Under the pieces are notes generated by a model. That model made no database searches and had not been told where the DNA came from. It worked only from the letters and a program-made list of their open reading frames with translations. A DNA stretch of 64,000 bases from Gulosibacter sediminis (GTDB lineage: Bacteria; Actinomycetota; Actinomycetes; Actinomycetales; Microbacteriaceae), in contig NZ_CP097160.1 in assembly GCF_023370115.1 (NCBI RefSeq), positions 1,364,001-1,428,000 on the forward strand. Reading direction: 5' to 3'. Both the position numbers and the translations under genes were made by a program. Positions 16,257 to 23,461 of the stretch are shown here, piece by piece; within the stretch, counting starts at the first letter, position 1, and each line of letters begins with the position of its first letter.

Positions 16257-17810
16257 ATGACCGCAACGACTCCCCCACCGAACTCCAACCCTGATGCTGA
16301 TGAGCCGATTCGTCGCGCACCGAAGCACCGGCCAGACGGCACCAGCCCTCCACCCAGCCCAAACGCAGCGCCCGACAAGCCGAGCCGTCGCGCACCGAAG
16401 CACCGGCCAGACGGCACCACCCCGCCACCCGAAACCGACGGACTCAACGACGCGCTCGCCGCGATCGAAGGCATGGTGCTCAACGGGGCGAAACTCGAAC
16501 AAGTCGGCGCGTTCATGAAGATGATGGGCCTCGCGCAGGCCTACACCGTCACCGAGCACCGCACCTACACGCAACTTCAGGAACGTTCTTCGGTCGCGAG
16601 CCCCGACGATCTGCTGCGGTTGAACCTGCGGTCGATCGTGGCCGAGTTCGGGATCCACACGAACGAATCCGACACCGCACTCCTCAACCGCGCATATGAC
16701 GCGCACCGCCTCGGCACCGACTTCGTCGGGTGGCTCGACCCGCTCCGCGAGGCCGAAGTCACCATGCGGCATGCCCGCGCGCTCCTCCGCCACGCGGGGA
16801 TCGTGCCCGACGGGCGCCGCGATGAGTACGCGACCAAGGTGCTCGAATTTGCGAAGGGCGAGACCGTCGCCGCGACCGACGCCTTCGCGCGCAAGCTCGC
16901 CGCCGAACTCGGGGCCGAGGAGTTTGAGGCCGCGTTCGAGCACGAATACCAAGCACGCCACGTCACGATCGAAGACCGCGACTTCGGCATGTCGCGCATC
17001 ACCGCCGACATCCCAACGCTGCAGGCCCACGCGATGTACGACCTCATGCAGCAGCAAGCCAAAGCGCTCCGTGAGGAGCACGTGAACGAGGCCGACGAAC
17101 ACCGGTGCCGCGTCCGCGACGCACAAGCACGCGGGGAAGCGCTCTCCCCTGCAGATGCCGAGTTCATCGAAGACCCACGCACGGTGCGCCAGTTGATGGC
17201 CGACCTGTTCGTCGAGACCTTCCTCACCACGACGCCGCAGAGCATGCGCGAGTACGACGCCAAGGGCCACTCGCGCGTGACCGCGACGGTGAGCATCGTG
17301 ATCCCGGTCCTGAACTTGCTCAACCCGGACGCACCGCGTGATGTCGCGACACTGAACGGGATGATGCCGGTCAGCATGACCGAGGCCCGCGACATGGCCT
17401 CAAAGGCGAAATGCTTCCAACGAATCCTCACCGACCCCATCACCGGGCACGTCGTAACGGTTGATTCCCGCACCCCGACCCCATCGATGCGCAGATTCCT
17501 GCAAGCCAGGGACCAAGTGTGTTTATTCCCGAGCTGCCGCAGACCCGCCCATCAAAGCGAGTTAGATCACACGAAACCCTGGGCCGCGGGCGGCAACACC
17601 GACGTCGAAAACCTGGGACACCTCTGCCCAAAACACCACACCCTCAAACATCAGCGTCCGTGGGAATGCGAACAACTCGGCAATGGCAAAGTCAGGTGGC
17701 GAACCCCACGCGGCGAATGGGTCACCGTCGAACCAAGACCAGTCGGACCGATCTTCAAACCCGTCGACGACCAGAGCTATGACGCGATCAACGACCCCGC
17801 GCCCTTCTAG
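16257..17810 (+). CDS. DUF222 / HNH endonuclease domain protein (13E12-repeat type)
   Basis: A 517-residue protein. Residues ~1-60 are Pro-rich and contain a duplicated RRAPKHRPDGT segment; the centre is the DUF222 domain. The C-terminus is an HNH nuclease domain: CLFPSCRRPAHQSELDHTKP, then NTDVENLGHLCPKHHTLKH, with paired Cys/His zinc ligands and the catalytic His in LDHTKP. The family is found in many copies in actinobacteria, often within or beside mobile elements; its biological role is unknown. A strong GAGGAGG ribosome binding site precedes the ATG. The likely LexA box and promoter suggest induction by DNA damage. Decayed genes on both sides and the nearby tRNA mark this as an accessory locus. 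Confidence 0.9.
   Translation: MTATTPPPNSNPDADEPIRRAPKHRPDGTSPPPSPNAAPDKPSRRAPKHRPDGTTPPPETDGLNDALAAIEGMVLNGAKLEQVGAFMKMMGLAQAYTVTEHRTYTQLQERSSVASPDDLLRLNLRSIVAEFGIHTNESDTALLNRAYDAHRLGTDFVGWLDPLREAEVTMRHARALLRHAGIVPDGRRDEYATKVLEFAKGETVAATDAFARKLAAELGAEEFEAAFEHEYQARHVTIEDRDFGMSRITADIPTLQAHAMYDLMQQQAKALREEHVNEADEHRCRVRDAQARGEALSPADAEFIEDPRTVRQLMADLFVETFLTTTPQSMREYDAKGHSRVTATVSIVIPVLNLLNPDAPRDVATLNGMMPVSMTEARDMASKAKCFQRILTDPITGHVVTVDSRTPTPSMRRFLQARDQVCLFPSCRRPAHQSELDHTKPWAAGGNTDVENLGHLCPKHHTLKHQRPWECEQLGNGKVRWRTPRGEWVTVEPRPVGPIFKPVDDQSYDAINDPAPF
16311..16419 (+). repeat. 34-bp perfect direct repeat, period 75 bp, inside the DUF222/HNH gene
   Basis: The same 34 bases occur at 16311-16344 and 16386-16419, beginning CGTCGCGCACCGAAG. 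The period is 25 codons, so copy number change would keep the frame. It encodes RRAPKHRPDGT twice. Confidence 0.9.
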
Positions 17811-17871
17811 CGCGGCGGGACTCCGTCTGCACGCGACAAAGTGAGCAGATCGGTTGCTCAACTGGGCCGAT

Positions 17872-17900
17872 TTGCGCTGCACCGAATGAAGCAGTAAAGT
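17872..17900 (+). promoter_or_regulatory. promoter of tRNA-Leu
   Basis: TTGCGC (17872-17877) and TAAAGT (17895-17900) are 17 bp apart, 31 bp before the mature tRNA. Confidence 0.55.
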
Positions 17901-17931
17901 AGTCATTCGTGCCCACGAGCACAAAACACCC

Positions 17932-18017
17932 GCGCGGGTGGCGGAATTGGTAGACGCGCTAGCTTGAGGTGCTAGTGACCGTATTAGGTCGTGGGGGTTC
18001 AAGTCCCCCCTCGCGCA
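17932..18017 (+). tRNA. tRNA-Leu(GAG)
   Basis: A class II tRNA with a long variable arm. The acceptor stem pairs GCGCGGG (17932-17938) with CTCGCGC (18010-18016), including one G-U. The anticodon stem CTAGC/GCTAG encloses loop TTGAGGT, giving anticodon GAG at 17966-17968. The T arm reads GGGGGTTCAAGTCCCCC. The discriminator is A and CCA is not encoded. Confidence 0.95.
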
Positions 18018-18027
18018 CAGTAACGAT

Positions 18028-18066
18028 AAGGCCCCTGACCTGGAATTCAATCCGGTCAGGGGCCTT
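18028..18066 (+). terminator. intrinsic terminator after tRNA-Leu
   Basis: A perfect 13-bp stem, AAGGCCCCTGACC with GGTCAGGGGCCTT, surrounds a 13-base loop just 10 bases past the tRNA. Confidence 0.8.
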
Positions 18067-18134
18067 TCGCGTTGGTGCTCAGCCTAGAATTGAACGTCAA
18101 TCAATTCTTCCAATTCCGGCGAGGAGGCTGCCGC

Positions 18135-18545
18135 ATGCACGATCTCTCAGACCGCGCTGACGTTGAGCAGTTGGTATCTACCTTCTACTTGTCGGCGTTC
18201 GAGGATCCTTTGATCGGCCCGATCTTCACTGACGTGGCCAAGCTCGACCTCGGCCACCACTTGCCGATCATGTCCGACTTCTGGGAGACGGTGCTGTGGA
18301 ATGCCGGCAAGTATCGTCGCAACGCGCTCCAACTCCACTTTGCGCTGCACACCAAGCATCCGCTCGGCTCGGAACACTTCGAACGCTGGCTCGACATCTG
18401 GACTAGTAACCTCGACGCCCAGTTCAGCGGGCCGATCGCCGACCGCGCAAAGCTCCAGGCCACCCGGATCGCAGGCTCTCTGCAGCGACGACTCGCCGGC
18501 CGCTCCGGCAGCGGCTTCGAAACGATCCGCCGCAGAGAGCTCTAG
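18135..18545 (+). CDS. group III truncated haemoglobin-like protein
   Basis: A 136-residue globin of the truncated group III type: DVEQLVSTFYLSAFEDPLIG at the start, the FWETVLWNAGKYRRN helix, and LQLHFALHTKHPLGSEHFERW holding the likely haem-binding histidine. These proteins bind O2 or NO; the exact role is unknown. I start at ATG 18135, which has GAGGAGG seven bases upstream, rather than at earlier in-frame codons. The last residues (FETIRRREL) run into decayed sequence. Confidence 0.85.
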   Translation: MHDLSDRADVEQLVSTFYLSAFEDPLIGPIFTDVAKLDLGHHLPIMSDFWETVLWNAGKYRRNALQLHFALHTKHPLGSEHFERWLDIWTSNLDAQFSGPIADRAKLQATRIAGSLQRRLAGRSGSGFETIRRREL

Positions 18546-18547
18546 GG

Positions 18548-18668
18548 TGCGGCCCCACGACGGTGAGTAGGACGGCCGCATCCTCCAGCGCCAGCAGGCC
18601 GTGACGCTGCTCCGCGATCACGATGTGTTTGTTCGCGCTCAGATCACAGCGCTCATCGCTTCGGACAT
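18548..18668 (-). pseudogene. remnant of a small cupin-like protein
   Basis: ATG at 18668 follows a good GGAGG site but reads only MSEAMSAVI before TGA. In another frame the next ~35 codons read NKHIVIAEQRHGLLALEDAA and then VLLTVV, which looks like the C-terminal strands of small cupin proteins. The middle of such a gene is missing. Identification is by motif only. Confidence 0.4.
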
Positions 18669-18680
18669 GGTGTGGCCTCC

Positions 18681-18997
18681 TCAGCTGCTCGTTCTGGCCC
18701 AGTAGTCGAGCAGCTGGGCATACAGCTCGATCAGCGCCGAGTAGAACGGCTGGAGCGTCTCGTCCGAATACTTGAACGTCGCCGCAAGCAGGGCCAGGGG
18801 CGAGCCGAACCGAGGCGAGACGCGGTTCACATCCGCTCAATGCTCGATCAGCCGCGCAGCAAGGACCGCCTCCGGCTCGTAGTCGTGCGGCCATGGCTTC
18901 GCCACGACTTCGCGTCGTCCGGACCAAGCCAGGCGAGGAACTCGGGCAGGGTGCCTTCCCTCAGCGTCTTGAGTTGCTCTTGAACTTCGCTCGCCAT
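18681..18997 (-). pseudogene. broken gene of unknown function (frameshift and internal stop)
   Basis: ATG 18997 starts MASEVQEQLKTLREGTLPEF and continues to about 18905, where the frame must shift to continue VAKPWPHDYEPEAVLAARLI. A TGA at 18837-18839 interrupts this frame, after which it reads FGSPLALLAATFKYSDETLQ to the stop at 18681. Repairing one frameshift and one nonsense codon would give ~105 residues. I do not recognise the family. A 15-base G tract lies just upstream of its ribosome binding site. This and the cupin remnant account for the 554-base gap 18546-19099, where no intact gene is seen. Confidence 0.5.
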
Positions 18998-19005
18998 GTG
19001 CTCCG

Positions 19006-19020
19006 CCCCCCCCCCCCCCC
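19006..19020. repeat. 15-base C homopolymer (G15 on the minus strand)
   Basis: An uninterrupted run of 15 C lies 8 bases upstream, on the minus strand, of the ATG of the broken gene. Such tracts slip in replication and can vary promoter or leader length. It may also be misread by sequencing. Confidence 0.9.
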
Positions 19021-19099
19021 GGAATCGGCATTGGCAGGACAAAACACCAACAGCCTACGGTTGAACCCAGCAATCCCACTCACAACGCGATGGAGCGAA

Positions 19100-19501
19100 A
19101 TGAGCACCACAGCCGACCACGCCGCCCTCCAAAAGAAACTGCAACTCAAGCCAGGCACCCGCCTCTGGGTCTGGCCCGAGACGCAGCCGCACCCGCCGGA
19201 GCTCACCGCCGACACGATCGAGGCCACCGACCTCGCCGACGCCGACGTGGCGGTGCTCTTCACCAACTCCCTCGCCGACGTCGACGCCGCGCTCGACCAG
19301 CACATCCAGGCACTCGCACCGCTGCGCGCCGTGTGGTTCATCTACCCCAAGGGCAACGCCACCGATTTCAACCGCGACACGCTCTGGAACCGGCTGCTGC
19401 GCGACGACTGGCGCGCAAACTCGAACGTGTCGTACAACGAGACTCTGTCGGCCATCCGAGTTCGACCACTCAAGCCAGGCGAGACGGTGCGACAGGCCTA
19501 A
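19100..19501 (+). CDS. DUF3052-like small protein
   Basis: A 133-residue protein. Its layout resembles the DUF3052 family: an opening KLQLKPGTRLWVW strand, a central VAVLFTNSLADVDAAL helix, and AVWFIYPKGNATDFNRDTLW near the end. No catalytic residues are apparent and the function is unknown. Start at ATG 19100, preceded by GGAG at 19092. A possible promoter is TTGGCA at 19031 with TACGGT at 19056. Confidence 0.65.
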   Translation: MSTTADHAALQKKLQLKPGTRLWVWPETQPHPPELTADTIEATDLADADVAVLFTNSLADVDAALDQHIQALAPLRAVWFIYPKGNATDFNRDTLWNRLLRDDWRANSNVSYNETLSAIRVRPLKPGETVRQA

Positions 19502-19605
19502 ACGTTCAAGCCACGGGCCGAGACACAGCCCGAGTTCAGTGCCACTTTCTACGCTCATGCCAGTGCCCGTCGACCAGCGCGGGCCGCATTACCAAGGAGC
19601 AAGTC

Positions 19606-20037
19606 ATGGCTACTGGTCTTCACCCCTACCTCAACTTCCCCGGCAACACGCGCGAGGTTATGGAGTTCTACGGGCAGGTGTTCGGCGTCGAACCCCGCCT
19701 CTCGACCTTCGGCGAGTTCAACGCAGTACCCGCCGACAGCGAGCACGCCGACAAGGTGATGCACTCGAGCCTCGAGGTGACCGACCTCATCCAGCTCTTC
19801 GCCGCCGACCACCTCGAGGGCATGGCGCCGTATGAGTTCCAGCCCGGCAACAACATCAACCTGGCGCTCATGGGCGACGAAGAGGACCGCATCCGCGGCT
19901 ACTTCGACGGACTTGCCGAGGGCGGCAACGTGATCATGCCGCTCGAACGTCAGGTCTGGGGCGACCTCTACGGCGCTCTGATCGACAAGTTCGGCATCTC
20001 CTGGATGTTCAACATCGGCCAGAGCGAGGGCGCCTAG
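19606..20037 (+). CDS. VOC/glyoxalase superfamily protein (PhnB-like)
   Basis: A 143-residue protein with the vicinal-oxygen-chelate fold of the PhnB/YjdN group: LHPYLNFPGNTREVMEFYGQ at the start, DLIQLFAADHLEG in the middle and WGDLYGALIDKFGISWMFNI at the end. The last segment matches the conserved end of this group. The substrate is unknown. AAGGAG lies seven bases before the ATG. A -10 like TACGCT is at 19550. Confidence 0.85.
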   Translation: MATGLHPYLNFPGNTREVMEFYGQVFGVEPRLSTFGEFNAVPADSEHADKVMHSSLEVTDLIQLFAADHLEGMAPYEFQPGNNINLALMGDEEDRIRGYFDGLAEGGNVIMPLERQVWGDLYGALIDKFGISWMFNIGQSEGA

Positions 20038-20073
20038 TCCGGCTCCCCTCGGGTCGCGCTTGCCCGCCTCAAG

Positions 20074-20079
20074 TAGGCT
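20074..20079 (+). promoter_or_regulatory. -10 element of a likely leaderless DedA transcript
   Basis: TAGGCT ends seven bases before the GTG start at 20086 and no ribosome binding site is present, so transcription should begin at the start codon. Confidence 0.5.
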
Positions 20080-20085
20080 GGGCGG

Positions 20086-20790
20086 GTGCGACCCGATCTA
20101 CTTTTCCCATTGCAACAGGCCGCTACAGACTCCGGCAGCGCCTTCGGCGTGATCGGCGACTGGGCCGTCGCCGTCATGAACTTCCTCGGTGCCTTTGGCG
20201 TCGGGCTGCTCGTGCTCGCCGAGAATCTCTTCCCACCCATCCCGTCCGAGGTGATTCTGCCGCTCGCCGGCTTTAGCGCCGCCTCGGCCGACGGCACCTT
20301 CACCTGGGTCGAGGCCCTCATCTGGGCCACGGTCGGCTCGGTCGTGGGTGCCTACTGCCTCTACGGGCTCGGCGCGTGGCTCGGCCACGACCGCACCGTG
20401 AAGCTGCTCTCGTACCTGCCCCTCGTCGACCGCGACGAGATCGACGCGACAATCAAGTGGTTCAACAAGTACGGCTACTGGACCGTCTTCTTTGGCCGCA
20501 TGATCCCAATCTTCCGCTCACTCATCTCGCTGCCGGCGGGCGTCGAGCGCATGTCGTGGTGGCGCTTCGGCATCTTCACGCTGCTCGGCTCGGCCATCTG
20601 GAACACGATCTTCGTCTACGGCGGCTACCTGCTCGGCAACAACTGGCACATCCTCGAAGAGGCGGCCGGCTGGTTCCAGTACATCGTCATCGCGGTCGTA
20701 CTCATCCTCATTGCGCTCTACGTCGTCTACAAGCTCCGCAAGCAGGCGCGCCAGCGCCGCGCTAGTGCAGGCGACGACGCAGCTCATTAA
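20086..20790 (+). CDS. DedA family membrane protein
   Basis: A 234-residue polytopic membrane protein of the DedA/SNARE-associated family, which includes lipid-carrier flippases needed for envelope maintenance. Family features are PPIPSEVILPLAGFSA and FFGRMIPIFRSLISLPAGVE, with hydrophobic helices on either side. The likely start is GTG 20086 on a leaderless message. The 3' end overlaps the convergent helicase gene by 29 bp. Confidence 0.88.
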   Translation: MRPDLLFPLQQAATDSGSAFGVIGDWAVAVMNFLGAFGVGLLVLAENLFPPIPSEVILPLAGFSAASADGTFTWVEALIWATVGSVVGAYCLYGLGAWLGHDRTVKLLSYLPLVDRDEIDATIKWFNKYGYWTVFFGRMIPIFRSLISLPAGVERMSWWRFGIFTLLGSAIWNTIFVYGGYLLGNNWHILEEAAGWFQYIVIAVVLILIALYVVYKLRKQARQRRASAGDDAAH

Positions 20791-22576
20791 TGCGCTGCTG
20801 AATCTGGTGCGAGGTGGCCTGGCCCACGGCCGGGCCACCGCAGATGCGCCGCAGCTCTCCGTGCACCTTGCCGTGCGGCATGTGTGATTGCCGGGCATAG
20901 AGCCCGACGAGCGAGTTAAGCAGCGTGCGTTGCTCCTTGAGGCTGCGGTGCAGCGGCTGCACGGTCTGGTGACCGTCGTGCACCTCATTGCGGGCCCGCG
21001 CATCCTGAATGCGCGTCTGCTTCTGCGCGCGCGACTCGAGCACCTGGGCGACCTCGTCGTGGTTGAGGATGCCCGGCAGCCCGAGGTACTCGAGTTCCTC
21101 GAGCGACCCCACCTCGGCGCTGTAGCCGTAGTCGCCGCCGTCGTAGACGACGCGCTCAAACTGCGCCTCCGACGAGATCGCCGTGAACTTGTACTTGGTG
21201 AGCTCCTCGCTCGCGCGATCTTCGGCCTCGGCCGCTGCGAGCTCGCGTTCCTCCTCGGTCATGCCGTCGACCTCGGAATCGCCATTGCCGTCGCGCCGGT
21301 CGAGCGCGTGGTCGCGCTCGAGCTCGAGCGCTTCGGCGAGCGACGCGAGCTTCGGCACCGAGGGGATGAACACGCTCGCGGTCTCGCCGCGGCGCCGGGC
21401 GCGCACGAAGCGGCCAATGGCCTGCGCGAAGAACAGCGGCGTCGACGAGCTCGTCGCATAGACACCGACCGACAGCCGGGGCACATCGACGCCCTCCGAC
21501 ACCATGCGCACGGCGACCATCCAGCGCTCGTCCGAGTCAGAAAACGACTCGATGCGAGCGGATGCGCCCGGGTCGTCACTCAGGATGACCGCGGGCTTCT
21601 GGCCGGTGATGTGCTCGAGCAGCGCCGCGTAACCTCGGGCCGCCTGGTGGTCGGTCGCGATGACGAGCCCGCCGGCGTCGGGCACCTCGAGCCGGACCTC
21701 GCTAAGCCGCTGGTCGGCCGCCTTGAGCACCTGCTGCATCCAGTCACCCTCGGGGTCGAGGGCCGTGCGCCAGGCCTGCGAGACGATGTCCTTCGTGTTG
21801 TCGTCGGCGAGCCCGGCCGACATCTCCTCGCCCGAGGTGTCACGCCAGCGCATGCTGCCGGCGTAAGTCATGAACAGCACTGGACGCACGACGCCGTCAC
21901 GCAGGGCCCGGCCGTAGCCGTAGGTGTAGTCGGCCTTCGAGACGCGGATGCCGTCGTCGTCGCGCACATAGCGCACGAACGGAATCGGCGCGGTGTCGGA
22001 GCGGAACGGCGTTCCCGTCAGCGAGAGGCGCCGCTCGGCGTGTTCGAAGGCATCACGCAGGCCGTCACCCCACGACAGATTGTCGCCGCCGTGGTGTACC
22101 TCGTCGAGAATCACGAGTGTGCGCGCCGACGAGCAGAGATACTCGTGCACGTACGGCTTCATCGACACCTGCGCGTAGGTGACCGCGATGCCGTGGTATT
22201 CGCGCGAGTAAGTGCGCTGGTTGTTCGAAAACTTCGGGTCGAGGCGAATACCCGCTCGTGCCGCCGACGCGGCCCACTGCGTCTTCAGGTGGTCGGTCGG
22301 GGCGACGACGATGATGCGGTTGACGGTGCCCGCGTGCAGCAGCTCGGCCGCGAGGCGGAGCGCGAAGGTCGTCTTGCCTGCGCCCGGCGTTGCCGACGCG
22401 AGGAAGTCCTTCGGTTGCTTCTCGAAGTAGGTCTCCAGCGCTTCCTGCTGCCAGGCACGCAGGTTGCCCGCCGTGCCCCAGGGCGCGCGCTGCGGGTACG
22501 ACGGCGACAGGTGCTCAGCCGCATACAGGCCCACCTGTGCTCCAGCACGCTGTGATTCAGACATCTGATCCACCAT
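20762..22576 (-). CDS. DEAD/DEAH-box helicase (type III restriction-like SF2 ATPase)
   Basis: A 604-residue SF2 helicase. Walker A is SATPGAGKTTFA, motif II is ILDEVHHGGDN, motif III is LTGTPFRSD, and the second RecA domain ends in FAQAIGRFVRARRRGE. No nuclease domain or methylase partner is present, so a restriction role is not supported. The C-terminus is charged and helical. I start at ATG 22576 because GGAGGTG lies eight bases before it; the ATG at 22594 lacks such a site. It lies just downstream of the SpoU methylase on the same strand. Confidence 0.85.
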   Translation of the reverse strand: MVDQMSESQRAGAQVGLYAAEHLSPSYPQRAPWGTAGNLRAWQQEALETYFEKQPKDFLASATPGAGKTTFALRLAAELLHAGTVNRIIVVAPTDHLKTQWAASAARAGIRLDPKFSNNQRTYSREYHGIAVTYAQVSMKPYVHEYLCSSARTLVILDEVHHGGDNLSWGDGLRDAFEHAERRLSLTGTPFRSDTAPIPFVRYVRDDDGIRVSKADYTYGYGRALRDGVVRPVLFMTYAGSMRWRDTSGEEMSAGLADDNTKDIVSQAWRTALDPEGDWMQQVLKAADQRLSEVRLEVPDAGGLVIATDHQAARGYAALLEHITGQKPAVILSDDPGASARIESFSDSDERWMVAVRMVSEGVDVPRLSVGVYATSSSTPLFFAQAIGRFVRARRRGETASVFIPSVPKLASLAEALELERDHALDRRDGNGDSEVDGMTEEERELAAAEAEDRASEELTKYKFTAISSEAQFERVVYDGGDYGYSAEVGSLEELEYLGLPGILNHDEVAQVLESRAQKQTRIQDARARNEVHDGHQTVQPLHRSLKEQRTLLNSLVGLYARQSHMPHGKVHGELRRICGGPAVGQATSHQIQQRINELRRRLH

Positions 22577-22597
22577 ACGACTCACCTCCGACATGGC

Positions 22598-23404
22598 TTA
22601 GTTGTTCAGTAACGCGTAGAGCGCAACGGCGCTCGTCGCGGCGACGTTGAGCGAGTCGACGCCGTGCAGCATCGGGATGATCACGGTGCGGTCGGCCGCC
22701 TCGAGGGCGCGCCGAGTGAGTCCGTCGCCCTCCGTGCCAAGCAGCAGTGCGACGCGCTCGGGCCGCTGCCGCGCATAGTCCTGCAGCGGCACGGCGTGCT
22801 CGTCGAGCGCCAGGCCGGCGACCTCGAAACTGTGCTCGTGAAACAGCTCGCGACTCTCCTGCCAGCTCGGCAACCGTGTCCACGGCACCTGCAGCACGGT
22901 GCCCATCGACACGCGCACGCTGCGCCGGTAGAGCGGGTCGGCGCAGCGCTCGGTTACGAGCACCGCATCGGCGCCAAGGCCGGCCGCGTTCCGAAACGCG
23001 GCGCCCACGTTCGTGTGGTCGACGATGTCTTCGAGCACGAGCACCGTCTTGGCGTTCGCAAGCACCGATGCCGCCGACGGCAGCTCCGGCCGGTGCATGG
23101 CGGCCAGCACGCCCCGGTGCATCCGATAGCCCGTCAATTGCTCGAGCAGCTCCTCGCTGCCGACGAACACGGGCGTATCAGGGTGATCGATGAGCAGGCG
23201 CTCCGCCTGCGGCAGAAACTTCTCCTGCAAGAGCATCGACCGCGGCACGTGGCCGGCTGCGATCGCGCGCGCCACGACCTTCTCCGACTCCGCCATGTAC
23301 AGCCCACCGGCAGGCTCGAGCTTGCGGCGCAGGGCAACATCAGTGAGACGCGAATAATCTTGCAGTTCCGGATGTTCGAGAGAAGTGATGGGGAGAATGC
23401 GCAC
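22598..23404 (-). CDS. SpoU-family (SPOUT) RNA 2'-O-methyltransferase
   Basis: A 268-residue RNA methylase. The N-terminal substrate-binding part (LEPAGGLYMAESEKVVARAI) is followed by a SPOUT domain with the knot motifs DIVDHTNVGAAFRNAAGLGA (~130-150), LLLGTEGDGL and IPMLHGVDSLNVAATSAVAL at the end. It modifies rRNA or tRNA; the site is unknown. GTG start at 23404, divergent from the sirtuin gene. Confidence 0.9.
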   Translation of the reverse strand: MRILPITSLEHPELQDYSRLTDVALRRKLEPAGGLYMAESEKVVARAIAAGHVPRSMLLQEKFLPQAERLLIDHPDTPVFVGSEELLEQLTGYRMHRGVLAAMHRPELPSAASVLANAKTVLVLEDIVDHTNVGAAFRNAAGLGADAVLVTERCADPLYRRSVRVSMGTVLQVPWTRLPSWQESRELFHEHSFEVAGLALDEHAVPLQDYARQRPERVALLLGTEGDGLTRRALEAADRTVIIPMLHGVDSLNVAATSAVALYALLNN

Positions 23405-23461
23405 CGAGCAAGTTTGCCACTTTCCGCGGGCAGAGGCGTCGAGCGACCGCGGCGGTGTCCG

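Noticed and set aside
17562-18050. Minus-strand frame through the tRNA beginning MNSRSGALSLLCARGDLNPH
   Set aside because: The segment ARGDLNPHDL is the well-known false translation of tRNA-Leu genes.
20762-23404. Helicase plus RNA methylase as a possible restriction or defence pair
   Set aside because: The helicase has no nuclease domain and the methylase is a SPOUT RNA enzyme, so no restriction-modification system is supported.
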